Below are positions 18,529 through 27,875 of a stretch of DNA of 58,354 nucleotides, piece after piece. Made by a program: the position numbers and the translations under genes. Location: assembly GCA_017559505.1 (NCBI GenBank), contig JAFYSF010000017.1, positions 1 to 58,354 on the forward strand, read 5' to 3'. Below the pieces are notes generated by a model. That model saw only the letters and a program-made list of their open reading frames with translations. It had not been told where the DNA came from and searched no databases. Position 1 is the first letter of the stretch. Every line of letters starts with the position of its first letter. Source of the stretch: Paludibacteraceae bacterium. Its GTDB lineage: Bacteria; Bacteroidota; Bacteroidia; Bacteroidales; Paludibacteraceae.

Positions 18529-19548
18529 TTACAACAATTTATCTAAAATAGTCTTAATTCGAACAACAAAAGTATGTTGAGTCGTAACAATATCATAAGC
18601 TGCTTTAGCCCGGTCCGTCATATCATGAGAAAGAGCATAATCTATTAAATCATACAATTCTTGTTCATTATGATAAATTCCAATCTCACCATTAGGGAAT
18701 AACTCTTCTATATAAGGGTTAGCATCACATATTTGATAAGCACGAGCTCCACAAACCTCAAATAAGCGTTGATTAGCCCCATTAAAAGTCTGCTTATGAT
18801 GAATATTAAGAGCTACCTTTGAACGAGAGAATAAATCATTAACTTGATCTGGTTGTATATTATGATTTGTAAAAACATTACGATAACGACGAAATATCCA
18901 TGAAATTGGATTTTTAAAATATGGCTTATATTCGCCATAAAACAACAACTTTTTATTAGGATATCGTTTCACTAAAGCTTCTAATAATTCTACTCGCTTA
19001 GGACTTGTATAAATTGTACCAACGAATAATATATCAATATCTTTAACATCAGAACATTGTGGATAATAAACATCGGTATCACAAGCCAATGGTAAAAAAT
19101 AAGCTTTCTGCCCTTGCTTATCGAAAAATGTTACATCTGTTTCCTCAAAACAACAAAATATATCAGCATGCTTAATATGTGGAATACACATAGCCCTATC
19201 AGGACGTTGAACGCTATCATACATCCAAACAATAACCTTCGCTCCTTGTTGACGAAAATAATCTAATGTACTATCTTTTAATATAGTTCCATTATAAGTA
19301 AAAACAATATCAGGACAATATTCATCAAATACGCGTTCGATATATTGCTTATACTTTTGACGACTTTTTTCACGCAAAGGCTCTTTATCTATTGCTAATT
19401 TATGTCGCCATCTCAAAAGGCCTTTAAAAGGATGGATTGGTTCATCATATGTCTCTATCCTAACATCAAAACCCAATGATTTGAAAGCATTACCTACACT
19501 ATTCTGATATCCAAAAAAAGGTGCAGATATGATTAAAACTTTAGACAT
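18529..19548 (-). CDS. CgeB-like glycosyltransferase (GT-B)
   Basis: 339 residues. The N-terminal half reads like the DUF3880/CgeB Rossmann domain (VLIISAPFFGYQNSVG). The C-terminal half carries a Glyco_trans_1_2 signature around NGANQRLFEVCGARAYQICD, where a nucleotide-sugar diphosphate would bind. Its first codons overlap the end of the epimerase gene by eight bases, so the two are tightly coupled. Donor and acceptor unknown; placed in the glycan pathway by context. Confidence 0.84.
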   Translation of the reverse strand: MSKVLIISAPFFGYQNSVGNAFKSLGFDVRIETYDEPIHPFKGLLRWRHKLAIDKEPLREKSRQKYKQYIERVFDEYCPDIVFTYNGTILKDSTLDYFRQQGAKVIVWMYDSVQRPDRAMCIPHIKHADIFCCFEETDVTFFDKQGQKAYFLPLACDTDVYYPQCSDVKDIDILFVGTIYTSPKRVELLEALVKRYPNKKLLFYGEYKPYFKNPISWIFRRYRNVFTNHNIQPDQVNDLFSRSKVALNIHHKQTFNGANQRLFEVCGARAYQICDANPYIEELFPNGEIGIYHNEQELYDLIDYALSHDMTDRAKAAYDIVTTQHTFVVRIKTILDKLL

Positions 19549-20386
19549 TATTAAGAGAGGTTAATATAGTTTGAATCTTTGTATTATCGCCATAAATGCA
19601 AGGAGAATCATATGGACGATCGGGAAAAGCTCCATAATTTAATTTTATATTAAAATTATTTTGCTTAATAAAATTTTCAACTGCTTCTGCTAATGATATT
19701 GGTTGACCTGAACAACAATTAATAATACCGTCTATCTCTTTCTGCAACAATATTGCTGCAATTTGAGAAACTAGTTCATCTACCGAAATAAAATCATATT
19801 TATTTTTTCCAGTAGTAAAAGGAAAATCAGTAGTGCCACGCTGTTCTGCTTCAACTAATTTTGTAAAAATTGAATGATTTTTCAAATCATCACCAAATAT
19901 ATAGAAACCACGCAACCATTGCAACACACAATCATGTTGTGAACAAAATAAAAGGAGACTTTGACGTAATGCATTTTTAGATATACCATACAAAGACAAT
20001 GGATTACATGGAGTATTTTCGTCTATTCTACCCTCATAATAACCAACTTCGTGCATAGTACCCATTACGGCTAATTGCTTTAACCCATGATTTACAAGAT
20101 TTGTCAGAAAAGTATAATGAGATGATAAATCTTGCATTTGACGAGGAGAATTATGCACAAAACCATCACGCCAAGCTAAATGTAAACAAGCATCAGGTTG
20201 ACCTAAAGTTGCGAACATGTCATCATGCTCATGGCTATGAAAAATATCATATTTAATAATTTGCGCCCTAGAATCAATATTATCAGTAACAACATCACAA
20301 GCAATCACATGGTGACCCTTTTCTATCAAAGATGTAACCACATGACTACCAATATATCCGTTTGCACCTGTAACGAGTATTTTCAT
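19541..20386 (-). CDS. NAD-dependent sugar epimerase/dehydratase (extended SDR)
   Basis: 281 residues from the preferred ATG at 20386. The protein then begins MKILVTGANGYIGSHVVTSL with the GxxGxxG NAD-binding loop at once, and the gap to the preceding gene is seven bases. The open frame reaches 13 codons further upstream, but that would overlap the acetyltransferase. The catalytic Y-x3-K is in SLYGISKNAL. Acts on a nucleotide sugar; the precise product (epimer, dehydrated or reduced sugar) cannot be told. Confidence 0.87.
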   Translation of the reverse strand: MKILVTGANGYIGSHVVTSLIEKGHHVIACDVVTDNIDSRAQIIKYDIFHSHEHDDMFATLGQPDACLHLAWRDGFVHNSPRQMQDLSSHYTFLTNLVNHGLKQLAVMGTMHEVGYYEGRIDENTPCNPLSLYGISKNALRQSLLLFCSQHDCVLQWLRGFYIFGDDLKNHSIFTKLVEAEQRGTTDFPFTTGKNKYDFISVDELVSQIAAILLQKEIDGIINCCSGQPISLAEAVENFIKQNNFNIKLNYGAFPDRPYDSPCIYGDNTKIQTILTSLNNV

Positions 20387-20393
20387 ATTATAA

Positions 20394-20969
20394 TCAATTA
20401 ACTTTTTCCCAAGTTTCTGTATCAAAATTATATTTTTTTATTATCCTTGCTGGAACCCCCACAGCGACAGAATAATCTGGAATATCATGCGTAACGACAG
20501 AATTTGCTCCTATCACACAATTTTTACCTATGGATGCACCTATTACACACACATTTTCACCAAGCCAACTACCATCACCTATTGAAACAGATTTAAGTTG
20601 CTTAATTGACTGTTGCAAAATAGGAGTATTAATATCTTCGTATTGATGTAAATTATCAGTTATATAAACCTTATCAGCAGTCAAGACATGTTTGCCTATT
20701 ACAATCGATTGCGTTGCATATATATGATTAAAATGACCTATTACAGCACCATCATCAAGTATTAATTTAGCATTATCTTTTTTCTCAATAGGAACACATG
20801 CAAGCCAAGTGTGTTCTTGCACAAATACCCTATCACCTACCTCAATATTAGAAATCCCATTAAGATGTAATGGTTTAAGAATCAAACTCCTTTTTCCATA
20901 TCTATGAAAAAAGAACGGATAGTATAATAATGCCTTAAATTTTGCAATAATTTTTTGTAATAGCCTCAT
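20394..20969 (-). CDS. Left-handed beta-helix acyltransferase (hexapeptide repeat, WcaF/LacA type)
   Basis: 191 residues. Imperfect hexapeptide repeats run from about residue 60 to 175, for example IGDGSWLGENVCVIGASIG and NCVIGANSVVTHDIPDYS, ending in the usual VGVPARIIKKY. Would O- or N-acetylate a sugar using acetyl-CoA as a trimer. Twelve bases separate it from the LicD gene upstream. The acceptor is unknown. Confidence 0.88.
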   Translation of the reverse strand: MRLLQKIIAKFKALLYYPFFFHRYGKRSLILKPLHLNGISNIEVGDRVFVQEHTWLACVPIEKKDNAKLILDDGAVIGHFNHIYATQSIVIGKHVLTADKVYITDNLHQYEDINTPILQQSIKQLKSVSIGDGSWLGENVCVIGASIGKNCVIGANSVVTHDIPDYSVAVGVPARIIKKYNFDTETWEKVN

Positions 20970-20981
20970 TTTTCAAAAATT

Positions 20982-21797
20982 CTACTTAATATTAAAACGC
21001 ATACTATCTACATCCATGTGTATTTGTCTTCCACTTTCATCTGGAATTCTCATATAATCTCCATAAAGATTTATTAAAAAATCATCTATTTCTTTCGGAG
21101 CAAAAAAATTATATCCTTCAAATTCAATCTCTTGAACAGGCAATATATGTTTTAAATTACGTGTTTTAAGTTCGTAAGATCCATAAGAATGTATTAATAA
21201 ACCATTATTAAGAATTTTAGCCCACAAACGAGCCATCCATAATAATATAGATGCAATAGGATATAAAATATATGAAATTGTTTTCTTAGTTAAACACTTC
21301 CATCTAGGCTCATTATGACAAGCTGCAATATTATGAATTTGCCTAAAAATAGGACCATAAACATGGTCTACAATATTTTTATACCAAATCGGAGGAGCTG
21401 GTTCTGCTACTATAATATCTAACCATAGACCTTGAGATTTTTGTTTAGCAAATAACGGATAATTACAATAAGAATGAGTATCTTTTATTCTACAAAATGG
21501 ATCAAAAAAATACTTGTCACTTTTTATATCCTCCAAAAAATATCTGTCTGGTAATTCTTGGAGCAATGCATTTCTTAGTTTTGGATAATCTTTTGATTGA
21601 ATACAAACATCTAAATCATCATCCCAAGGAATAAAACCCTTATGTCTTACTGCACCTAATAATGTACCTCCATCTAACCAATATGTAATATTATTTTTTC
21701 GACAAACTTTATCAAACTCAACAAGAATTTCTAACATACATAATTGAGCCTCTCGTAATTTTGTCCCTTCTCCATTATATTTTGAAAAATCTTCCAT
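20982..21797 (-). CDS. LicD family phosphotransferase
   Basis: 271 residues. LicD proteins attach phosphocholine or a similar phospho-alcohol from a CDP-linked donor to surface glycans. The nucleotidyltransferase-like signature is clear: GGTLLGAVR at residues 43-51 and the metal-binding DDDLD at 59-63. A hydrophobic patch lies near residues 165-195. The gene abuts the stop of the cytidylyltransferase-containing fusion gene (zero-base gap), so a CDP-alcohol made by that protein is the natural candidate donor (inference). No licA/licB-like choline uptake genes or phosphonate genes are visible, so choline or aminoethylphosphonate is not supported. Confidence 0.88.
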   Translation of the reverse strand: MEDFSKYNGEGTKLREAQLCMLEILVEFDKVCRKNNITYWLDGGTLLGAVRHKGFIPWDDDLDVCIQSKDYPKLRNALLQELPDRYFLEDIKSDKYFFDPFCRIKDTHSYCNYPLFAKQKSQGLWLDIIVAEPAPPIWYKNIVDHVYGPIFRQIHNIAACHNEPRWKCLTKKTISYILYPIASILLWMARLWAKILNNGLLIHSYGSYELKTRNLKHILPVQEIEFEGYNFFAPKEIDDFLINLYGDYMRIPDESGRQIHMDVDSMRFNIK

Positions 21798-23252
21798 TTA
21801 TTTTTCCTTTCTTAATTTATGCAATGTTTCGTTAATCAATGTACTCGAAGTTCCTTTTGTATAAGGGAAATAAACAACTTCTGCCCCCACGGCATTAAGG
21901 TCAGTTTCTATTTTATTCCATTTGTCTGTTCCTTTCCAATCATCCCCTACAAACATCACATTAAAATGATATTTCTCCCAAGCCTCCATCTTATTCATAT
22001 TCTCTTGAGTAACAACCTCATCGACATATTTTATAGAGCCTACAATCTCTTTTCGTTCTTCAAATGGAATAACTGCTTGCTTATGTTTATAGCTAACCAA
22101 CTCGTCGGTCGAAACTCCTACTATCAAATAATCACATTGCGCTTTCGCCTTACGTAAAAGATTAAGGTGTCCTATATGGAACAAATCATAAACCCCCGTA
22201 GTATAACCTATTTTCAATGGCTCGTACATATTCAAAAAATATTCAAGACAATACATTTGCCATTTTTGATTACCCGTAAATTGAGCCATATCAATATCAC
22301 GACGAAATTCAGGACGTTTAGGTCCACTCCAATTCTTGAAATATTCATCTACTGGACGAGGCATCGGCACTTTATCTGGTACTGGTATTTCTGGATATTT
22401 CTTTTGCATCAACTCTCGTATGAGATATTTCGACTCACCATTACGCACTCTATTCAAATCTAATGGTTCTGACATTCTCAACAATGCGTATGGATCTGTA
22501 TATGGCATATCTGCTGCCTTAAATGCATTATAATATGAACTTGAAGATTCTCTACTAAATACATCATCCATAAAATGCAAAAAATCAATCCTATCTCCTT
22601 GACGATATCGTTCATAAAGATATGACATATCAACCGATTCTTTTAATACGCAAGATGGATTAAGGAATGTATATCGTTTTTGAAAATCTTCTACTGACCA
22701 ATCTTTTGACAACAACTGATCCATGCCTCCAAAAATAAGGTCACTACTCTCACCAACTATCAATCGAGTAACACCATCTTGTTTGGCTTGTAAAGCTGCT
22801 TGATACAACTGAGGCTCAATCGAATGGACTGGAGCATTCTTTTCTCGTACAACTGGCTCCAAACATTTTTCTACTGTCTCCCAATTAATATCAACATAAT
22901 GCAATTTCAAATTATAATATTTTGCATAATATTCTGCACGAGCCAACTCTTCTTTCTGATATTCACCACCTAAAAAACGAAAAGTATATGCATCACAACC
23001 TCTCATATACGAAGCCAAAATTGCCGAATCCATACCACCCGACAAACAAATTCCTAACTTCTCCCCTTTTAATGAATCAAATACTTTTTGTATTGCAACA
23101 TCAATATCATCTGCCGTACGAACATAAGTAAACAATTCGCTATTAGGCAATGGTATATTTTCATGACATAACCCTTCATAAAAATCCATTCCTTCTTGTT
23201 CGATATAGCGAAATGCTAAATATGAACTCATGCAAAAATTCTTTTTATTCAT
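21798..23252 (-). CDS. Asparagine-synthase-like PP-loop domain fused to glycerol-3-phosphate-type cytidylyltransferase
   Basis: 484 residues in two enzymatic parts. Residues about 50-330 form an asparagine-synthetase-type ATP pyrophosphatase domain with PP-loop SGGMDS at 71-76; the N-terminal glutaminase domain of true AsnB is missing. Residues 347-484 are a cytidylyltransferase of the TagD/GCT type: GVYDLFHIGH has the HxGH at 359-362, and the KGTSSTLINE segment near the end corresponds to the RTxGISTT signature. This half would make a CDP-alcohol such as CDP-glycerol from CTP. The first half would adenylate a substrate, perhaps for amidation. It lies next to LicD. Before the ATPase gene inserted, ispD would have ended two bases upstream. 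Confidence 0.85.
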   Translation of the reverse strand: MNKKNFCMSSYLAFRYIEQEGMDFYEGLCHENIPLPNSELFTYVRTADDIDVAIQKVFDSLKGEKLGICLSGGMDSAILASYMRGCDAYTFRFLGGEYQKEELARAEYYAKYYNLKLHYVDINWETVEKCLEPVVREKNAPVHSIEPQLYQAALQAKQDGVTRLIVGESSDLIFGGMDQLLSKDWSVEDFQKRYTFLNPSCVLKESVDMSYLYERYRQGDRIDFLHFMDDVFSRESSSSYYNAFKAADMPYTDPYALLRMSEPLDLNRVRNGESKYLIRELMQKKYPEIPVPDKVPMPRPVDEYFKNWSGPKRPEFRRDIDMAQFTGNQKWQMYCLEYFLNMYEPLKIGYTTGVYDLFHIGHLNLLRKAKAQCDYLIVGVSTDELVSYKHKQAVIPFEERKEIVGSIKYVDEVVTQENMNKMEAWEKYHFNVMFVGDDWKGTDKWNKIETDLNAVGAEVVYFPYTKGTSSTLINETLHKLRKEK

Positions 23253-23254
23253 CT

Positions 23255-23282
23255 TTATATATCCTCTTTAAATGTGATTTTT
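23255..23282 (-). repeat. Duplicated 3' end of ispD (copy distal to ispD)
   Basis: 28 bases matching 24484-24511 at 27 of 28 positions. On the minus strand it still spells KITFKEDI followed by TAA, the exact C terminus of the IspD-like protein, but is not attached to an ispD gene. It lies two bases before the start codon of the fusion gene. It is one of the two direct repeats bracketing the AAA ATPase gene. Confidence 0.92.
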
Positions 23283-23302
23283 ACTAAATATCAATATTTT
23301 CT

Positions 23303-24430
23303 CTACCATACCAAAGAACTTAACCATATAGCAAAAAATCTATTATAAACAATATATCCTTCGAATGTATGATAAACGATTTCGTTTTTAATTAAATATT
23401 CCAATGCTTTATTTACACTACTACTACCCTTCAATCTATATTTCTTAATAAATTCACTTGCATTAATTGCTTTAACTATCCCCTCCTTCGCTATTGCCTT
23501 TAATAAAGAAACTTGATTATCTGTTAATTGGTTATATATTACCTGAAAAGCCTCTTTTTCACGTTGCACTATACGACAAATTATATTTCTCAAATCCTCT
23601 TTAGTTACTTCAGACTGTGAATCTGAATATAATACATTTAGTACATATTGTAAATACCATGTATGCCCGTCAAATTGCTGATACAAAGAATGAAATATAT
23701 CTTTCGATAATTCTATATTTTTCTTTTTCATCCAATAAGATGCAAAATCATAATATGCACTTTCATCTATTGAATATAAATTCATCTTTTCTGTACTTTG
23801 AAAAAAAGGTCGCTTCGCCGATGAAAATATATCTAACATTAAATGCTGTTTACTTCCCGAAAAAATAAAATGCACATTAGGACAAAATTGCACATAACTA
23901 CGCAAAAGAGCCTCTACGTTTTTTTCTGGATATTCCAATATTTGTTGAAACTCATCAATTGCAATATAACACTCTTTTTTAGATTGAACTAAATATGCAA
24001 ATATTTGCTCTAATGTAGTTTCTGCTTGTTCAGGTTGAAAATCTAATTCTACTTGAGGATTACCTGTAAATATATCAGTCGTAAAAGTTAAACGTAATCC
24101 TTGAAAAAATCGTTGAACAAATCCTTCTGCTCGTTGCAATGGTGTATCCAATTTTCCAACAACTGCCGAGGCTAATGTTTTAACAAAACTTTCTAATGAT
24201 TTTGTAGAAAATATATCAATATAAAAACACGCCACATCCTGCTCAGCTTGCAATTGATGAAAGACATTAAAGATTAACCCCGTCTTTCCCATACGACGTG
24301 GGCTCATTAAAGTTACATTTCTCCCATTTTTTAACGCAGAAATCAAATCCTTTGTTTCTTGCACTCTATCACAGAAATAAATAGGGTCTACATAACCATG
24401 TAGCAGAAAAGGATTATTTAGTTCACTCAT
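23303..24430 (-). CDS. AAA ATPase of the archaeal-type ATPase family (PF01637-like), inserted between ispD and the fusion gene
   Basis: 375 residues from ATG 24430 (a TTG three codons upstream is less likely). Walker A SPRRMGKTGL lies near residue 45, Walker B CYIAIDEFQQI near 155, and sensor FIFSGSKQHLM near 190. A winged-helix-like C-terminal half follows (about 280-370), ending FFAIWLSSLVW. This family of STAND-related ATPases is abundant in Bacteroidetes; its molecular role is poorly known. It has no link to glycan synthesis, and the gene is bracketed by direct repeats of the ispD 3' end, so it is an insertion. Its leader contains two CACTTTTT motifs (minus strand). Confidence 0.87.
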   Translation of the reverse strand: MSELNNPFLLHGYVDPIYFCDRVQETKDLISALKNGRNVTLMSPRRMGKTGLIFNVFHQLQAEQDVACFYIDIFSTKSLESFVKTLASAVVGKLDTPLQRAEGFVQRFFQGLRLTFTTDIFTGNPQVELDFQPEQAETTLEQIFAYLVQSKKECYIAIDEFQQILEYPEKNVEALLRSYVQFCPNVHFIFSGSKQHLMLDIFSSAKRPFFQSTEKMNLYSIDESAYYDFASYWMKKKNIELSKDIFHSLYQQFDGHTWYLQYVLNVLYSDSQSEVTKEDLRNIICRIVQREKEAFQVIYNQLTDNQVSLLKAIAKEGIVKAINASEFIKKYRLKGSSSVNKALEYLIKNEIVYHTFEGYIVYNRFFAIWLSSLVW

Positions 24431-24483
24431 AATTAACAATTTACATACATAGCATAAAAAGTGCTACACAAAAAGTGTAATAA

Positions 24484-25164
24484 TTATATATCCTCTTTAA
24501 ATGTAATTTTTTTATTTTGTTCCTCTCCAGCAACGATGTGGATTGGCTGATTTGTCATATAGTTAAACACCACCCCACAATCATCAGTCACTTGCATATT
24601 TCCACTATTAAGGGCTATTTCATACGCCCTTGCTATCAGTCCAAGTCGAAATGCTTGTGGAGTTTGTGCACGCATTATGGTCGAACGATTTGGTATTCGA
24701 GCCACGCATCCTTCTTGCATTTCATATACGGTGTCAGTCGATGGCACAGCCACCACTACTGCCTCATGATCAACCAAGGCTCTACACACATCCAATATTA
24801 TCTTTTCTGACACAAACGGACGCGCTGCATCGTGCAATAATATATTAGATTCAGCCATCTCTACACCTGACAACTGCCCTTGATACAATCTAATAGCATT
24901 CACGCTCGACTCCCAACGCTCCTTACCTCCAGAAATAACGTGCTTCACCTTCAGCCAACTGTTTTTGGCTATCATCTCCTCTACAGTAGCAATATAATCT
25001 GGATGCATAACCACACACACCTCGTCTATACAATCGGCATACTCAAAGGCATCCACCGAATGCTCCAACACAGTGCGACCATCTGCCAATGGCAACAACT
25101 GCTTTGGAACTGCCCCTCCTACGCGAGCCCCTACGCCTCCTGCTAATACTACTGCTATATTCAT
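24484..25164 (-). CDS. ispD: IspD/TarI family cytidylyltransferase
   Basis: 226 residues. Transfers CMP from CTP to methylerythritol 4-phosphate (IspD, isoprenoid MEP pathway) or to ribitol 5-phosphate (TarI). The N-terminal nucleotide loop AGGVGARVGGAVPKQLLPL, HDAARPFVS and RAQTPQAFRLG are all present. Start at ATG 25164; the frame's TTG one codon earlier is ignored. The glycan-cluster position beside LicD and a CDP-alcohol enzyme keeps the TarI option open; the sequence alone does not settle it. Its last nine codons (including stop) are the duplicated segment at 24484-24511. Confidence 0.82.
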   Translation of the reverse strand: MNIAVVLAGGVGARVGGAVPKQLLPLADGRTVLEHSVDAFEYADCIDEVCVVMHPDYIATVEEMIAKNSWLKVKHVISGGKERWESSVNAIRLYQGQLSGVEMAESNILLHDAARPFVSEKIILDVCRALVDHEAVVVAVPSTDTVYEMQEGCVARIPNRSTIMRAQTPQAFRLGLIARAYEIALNSGNMQVTDDCGVVFNYMTNQPIHIVAGEEQNKKITFKEDI

Positions 25165-25176
25165 CAAATTAATAAT

Positions 25177-26310
25177 TTATGCTTTAGAATGTTGGTTCAA
25201 AAATACCTTTGTCAATCGACTCCACGAATATTTCTCTTTTTCGAGTATAAGATATTGTGTATAATCCTCTTGTCGTTTGTTTTCGTAATAGTCAACTATG
25301 GCTTCGGCTATGGCTTCGGCATTAGGTTCTACGGCATAACCCATAGCATGGTCATGCACTATCTCGCCCAAACCGCCCACATTAGTCACCAACATTGGTT
25401 TTTCAAAATGGAATGCCACTTGCGTCACTCCACTTTGCGTAGCTGTCTTATATGGTTGCACTATCAAATTAGCTGCACCGAAATATTTACGCAAATCGGC
25501 ATCTGGGATAAACTCATTGCGAATTACCACTTTGTCCGTCAAACCATTATCTTCAATTTGCTTGCGATATGCCTCCTCTTGTTCATAAAACTCACCTGCC
25601 ACAAGCAATCGCAAATTAGGCATCTGCGCATGCATCTTGCCGAATGCATCTAACAATAGGTCAAGCCCTTTGTATGCTCTTACTAAGCCAAAAAACAACA
25701 TATAGTCCTTAGATACATCCAATCCCAACGCCTCGCATGCCTCTGCTTTCGACATTCTATCTCCATAATGGTCATAAATTGGGTGTGGACAAAATGTTTT
25801 TGGTTTAGAATGTTTATCCAATTCATCTATATCTCGCACCACGCTATCCGACAAAGCCACAAAGGCATCGGTCGAAGCCACATAATATGGTGCAAACATC
25901 TTATCCAACATACTTGGTTCGTGTGGTATCATATTATGAACCAATGCCACGCAACGAGTTTTACCGTTGCCTTTCACTATGCGTTCGATGATACCATAAC
26001 AAGGAGCAAAAAATGCCATCCAATAGCAAGTGATAAGCATATCGGGTTGCATTTTACGAATTTTTCGACCTACACTCACCCAATTAAACGGATTACACGA
26101 ATTGACCCAACGTTTAATACTCAAATCGGCTGGAGCCATTTCATTTGAATATTGCGTTTTGCCGGGGAATAGGAATGACGGATATTGCAACGTAAACGTT
26201 ACAACCTCTACATCATGCCCTTCTGCCTGAAACTGACGCGCAAGACGCTCATTAAACGTAGCCAAACCTCCTCGATAAGGATATGCAGTACCAAGAATTA
26301 CTATTTTCAT
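25177..26310 (-). CDS. Glycosyltransferase family 4 (GT-B)
   Basis: 377 residues. The N-terminal glycine-rich loop GTAYPYRGGLATFNERLARQ, the central LVAGEFYEQEEAYR strand, and the E-x7-E-like region TQSGVTQVAFHFEKPMLV followed by NVGGLGEIV in the C-terminal Rossmann half are typical of GT4 enzymes, which use nucleotide-sugar donors with retention. First gene of the glycan cluster; ispD begins 12 bases after its stop. No promoter of the local consensus lies directly upstream, so transcription may come through gpsA-pgi. Confidence 0.9.
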   Translation of the reverse strand: MKIVILGTAYPYRGGLATFNERLARQFQAEGHDVEVVTFTLQYPSFLFPGKTQYSNEMAPADLSIKRWVNSCNPFNWVSVGRKIRKMQPDMLITCYWMAFFAPCYGIIERIVKGNGKTRCVALVHNMIPHEPSMLDKMFAPYYVASTDAFVALSDSVVRDIDELDKHSKPKTFCPHPIYDHYGDRMSKAEACEALGLDVSKDYMLFFGLVRAYKGLDLLLDAFGKMHAQMPNLRLLVAGEFYEQEEAYRKQIEDNGLTDKVVIRNEFIPDADLRKYFGAANLIVQPYKTATQSGVTQVAFHFEKPMLVTNVGGLGEIVHDHAMGYAVEPNAEAIAEAIVDYYENKRQEDYTQYLILEKEKYSWSRLTKVFLNQHSKA

Positions 26311-26430
26311 ATTATTTTTTTAAACCTGAGGACATGAATCTATTTTTTTACGCAAATTTCAGCTAATTATCCATTAATTATAATTTACGAATAATTTGTG
26401 ATAATTTATGTCTATAAAATATTATTTTCG

Positions 26431-26457
26431 TGTCTTCCTGTCTTCTTGTCTTTTATC
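26431..26457. repeat. 7-base-period repeat after pgi
   Basis: Units like gtcttcc, tgtcttc, ttgtctt between pgi and the GT4 gene. The same motif on the other strand occurs at 57938-57960 and loosely at 12120-12135. Confidence 0.55.
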
Positions 26458-27795
26458 TTAGATTCTTGCTTTAATCGCTTTTGATGCTTCTTCGTAGCCT
26501 GGTTTGTCGAGCAATGCAAACATATTCTTTTTATATGCCTCTACACCCGGTTGGTCAAATGGATTGACTCCAAGTATATAACCGCTTATACCACATGCTT
26601 TTTCGAAGAAATAGAGCAATTCTCCAAGATAATACTCATTCAAACGTGGCAATGTGATTTTCAAGTTAGGCACTCCACCATCCACGTGCGCAAGCATAGT
26701 GCCGAGTTCTGCCATTTTGTTCACTTCATCCACACGACGACCTGCCAAGAAGTTGAGTCCGTCAAGGTTAGCCTCATTCGCTGGCACTCTCACCTCATGC
26801 TCCATTGTTTCTACCGAAATCACTGTTTCAAACAATGTGCGTTCGCCGTCTTGAATATATTGTCCCATCGAGTGCAAGTCTGTTGTAAAGTCAACTGATG
26901 CAGGAAATATACCTTTACCCTCTTTACCTTCGCTCTCGCCATAGAGTTGTTTCCACCACTCTGATACATAGTGCAATTTAGGATGGAAGTTAACCAATAT
27001 CTCAACTTTTTTGCCCGAACGATACAATTCATTACGCACTGCTGCATATTGTGCTGCAAGGTTATTTTCAAACTCTACTTCCAATCCGCAAGCTTCTTGC
27101 ATACGACGTGCGCCATTCACAAACTCTCTGATACTGAAACCTGCCACTGCTATTGGCAACAAACCCACTGGTGTCAACACCGAAAAACGACCTCCCACAT
27201 TATCTTCAATCACAAATGTTTTATATCCCTCTTGTGTTGCCAATGTGCGCAACGCACCACGACTACGGTCTGTGATACAAACTATCAAATCCTTAGCTAC
27301 ATCTTTGCCCACTTGCTCTTCGAGTTGTGTTTTCAACATACGGAACGCAAGTGCTGGCTCTGTCGTTGTTCCTGATTTCGAGATTGACACGATACCAAAA
27401 CGACGGCCTTTCAACATCTCTTGAAGTTCATAGAGGTAATCCTCGCCAATATTCTGACCTGCATACACTACTACTGGATTTTTGCGGTCGCGTTGCAACC
27501 AATCGAAGCTATTGTTCAACGCATCAATCACTGCTTTCGCTCCAAGATACGAACCACCAATACCCACAACCACAACAACTTCACACTCTCTGCGCAAAGC
27601 CTCTGCAACGTTTTCAATATCTGTCAACAACTCATCTGTCAAGTCAGCAGGCAAAGTCAACCAACCAAGAAAATCATTACCCTTACCTGTTCCATTATGC
27701 AACGCCTCTTGTGCATCTGCCACAGCTTGTTTATAAGTTTTTACAGCCTCTTCATTAATAAAACCATAGGCTTTTTTAGCATCAAATTTAATCAT
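26458..27795 (-). CDS. pgi: Glucose-6-phosphate isomerase
   Basis: 445 residues, the short bacterial form. Interconverts glucose-6-phosphate and fructose-6-phosphate in the cytosol. The sugar-phosphate-binding SIS-fold signatures are [16 protein letters not shown] near residue 77 and [14 protein letters not shown] near 135; [14 protein letters not shown] and DGERTLFET contribute further active-site residues. Reads behind gpsA with an 80-base gap filled by heptamer repeats. Feeds hexose phosphates toward glycolysis and sugar-nucleotide synthesis. Confidence 0.96.
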   Translation of the reverse strand: MIKFDAKKAYGFINEEAVKTYKQAVADAQEALHNGTGKGNDFLGWLTLPADLTDELLTDIENVAEALRRECEVVVVVGIGGSYLGAKAVIDALNNSFDWLQRDRKNPVVVYAGQNIGEDYLYELQEMLKGRRFGIVSISKSGTTTEPALAFRMLKTQLEEQVGKDVAKDLIVCITDRSRGALRTLATQEGYKTFVIEDNVGGRFSVLTPVGLLPIAVAGFSIREFVNGARRMQEACGLEVEFENNLAAQYAAVRNELYRSGKKVEILVNFHPKLHYVSEWWKQLYGESEGKEGKGIFPASVDFTTDLHSMGQYIQDGERTLFETVISVETMEHEVRVPANEANLDGLNFLAGRRVDEVNKMAELGTMLAHVDGGVPNLKITLPRLNEYYLGELLYFFEKACGISGYILGVNPFDQPGVEAYKKNMFALLDKPGYEEASKAIKARI

Positions 27796-27841
27796 ATTTT
27801 TTTATTTTAAATGTGAAAACTAAAATTTAAAAATTATCATA

Positions 27842-27869
27842 TTTTCAACTTTCAAATTTCAACTTTCAA
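27842..27869. repeat. 7-base-period repeat between gpsA and pgi
   Basis: Four clean heptamers: ttttcaa, ctttcaa, atttcaa, ctttcaa. Confidence 0.85.
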
Positions 27870-27875
27870 CTCGTT

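Larger units (their letters stand above)
23255..24511 (-). mobile_element. Putative mobile ATPase-gene cassette bounded by 28-base direct repeats
   Basis: The repeats 23255-23282 and 24484-24511 enclose the single ATPase gene; the repeat period is 1229 bases. Removing one repeat and the cargo would restore an operon in which ispD ends two bases before the fusion gene. There is no transposase, no integrase and no obvious terminal inverted repeat, and 28 bases is long for an IS target duplication. The mechanism is therefore open (integrase-like att duplication, or recombination through a copied gene end). Confidence 0.6.

Noticed and set aside
20387..20425. Upstream extension of the epimerase gene
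   Set aside because: The NAD-binding GxxGxxG motif should be near the start; ATG 20386 gives this and avoids overlap with the acetyltransferase gene.
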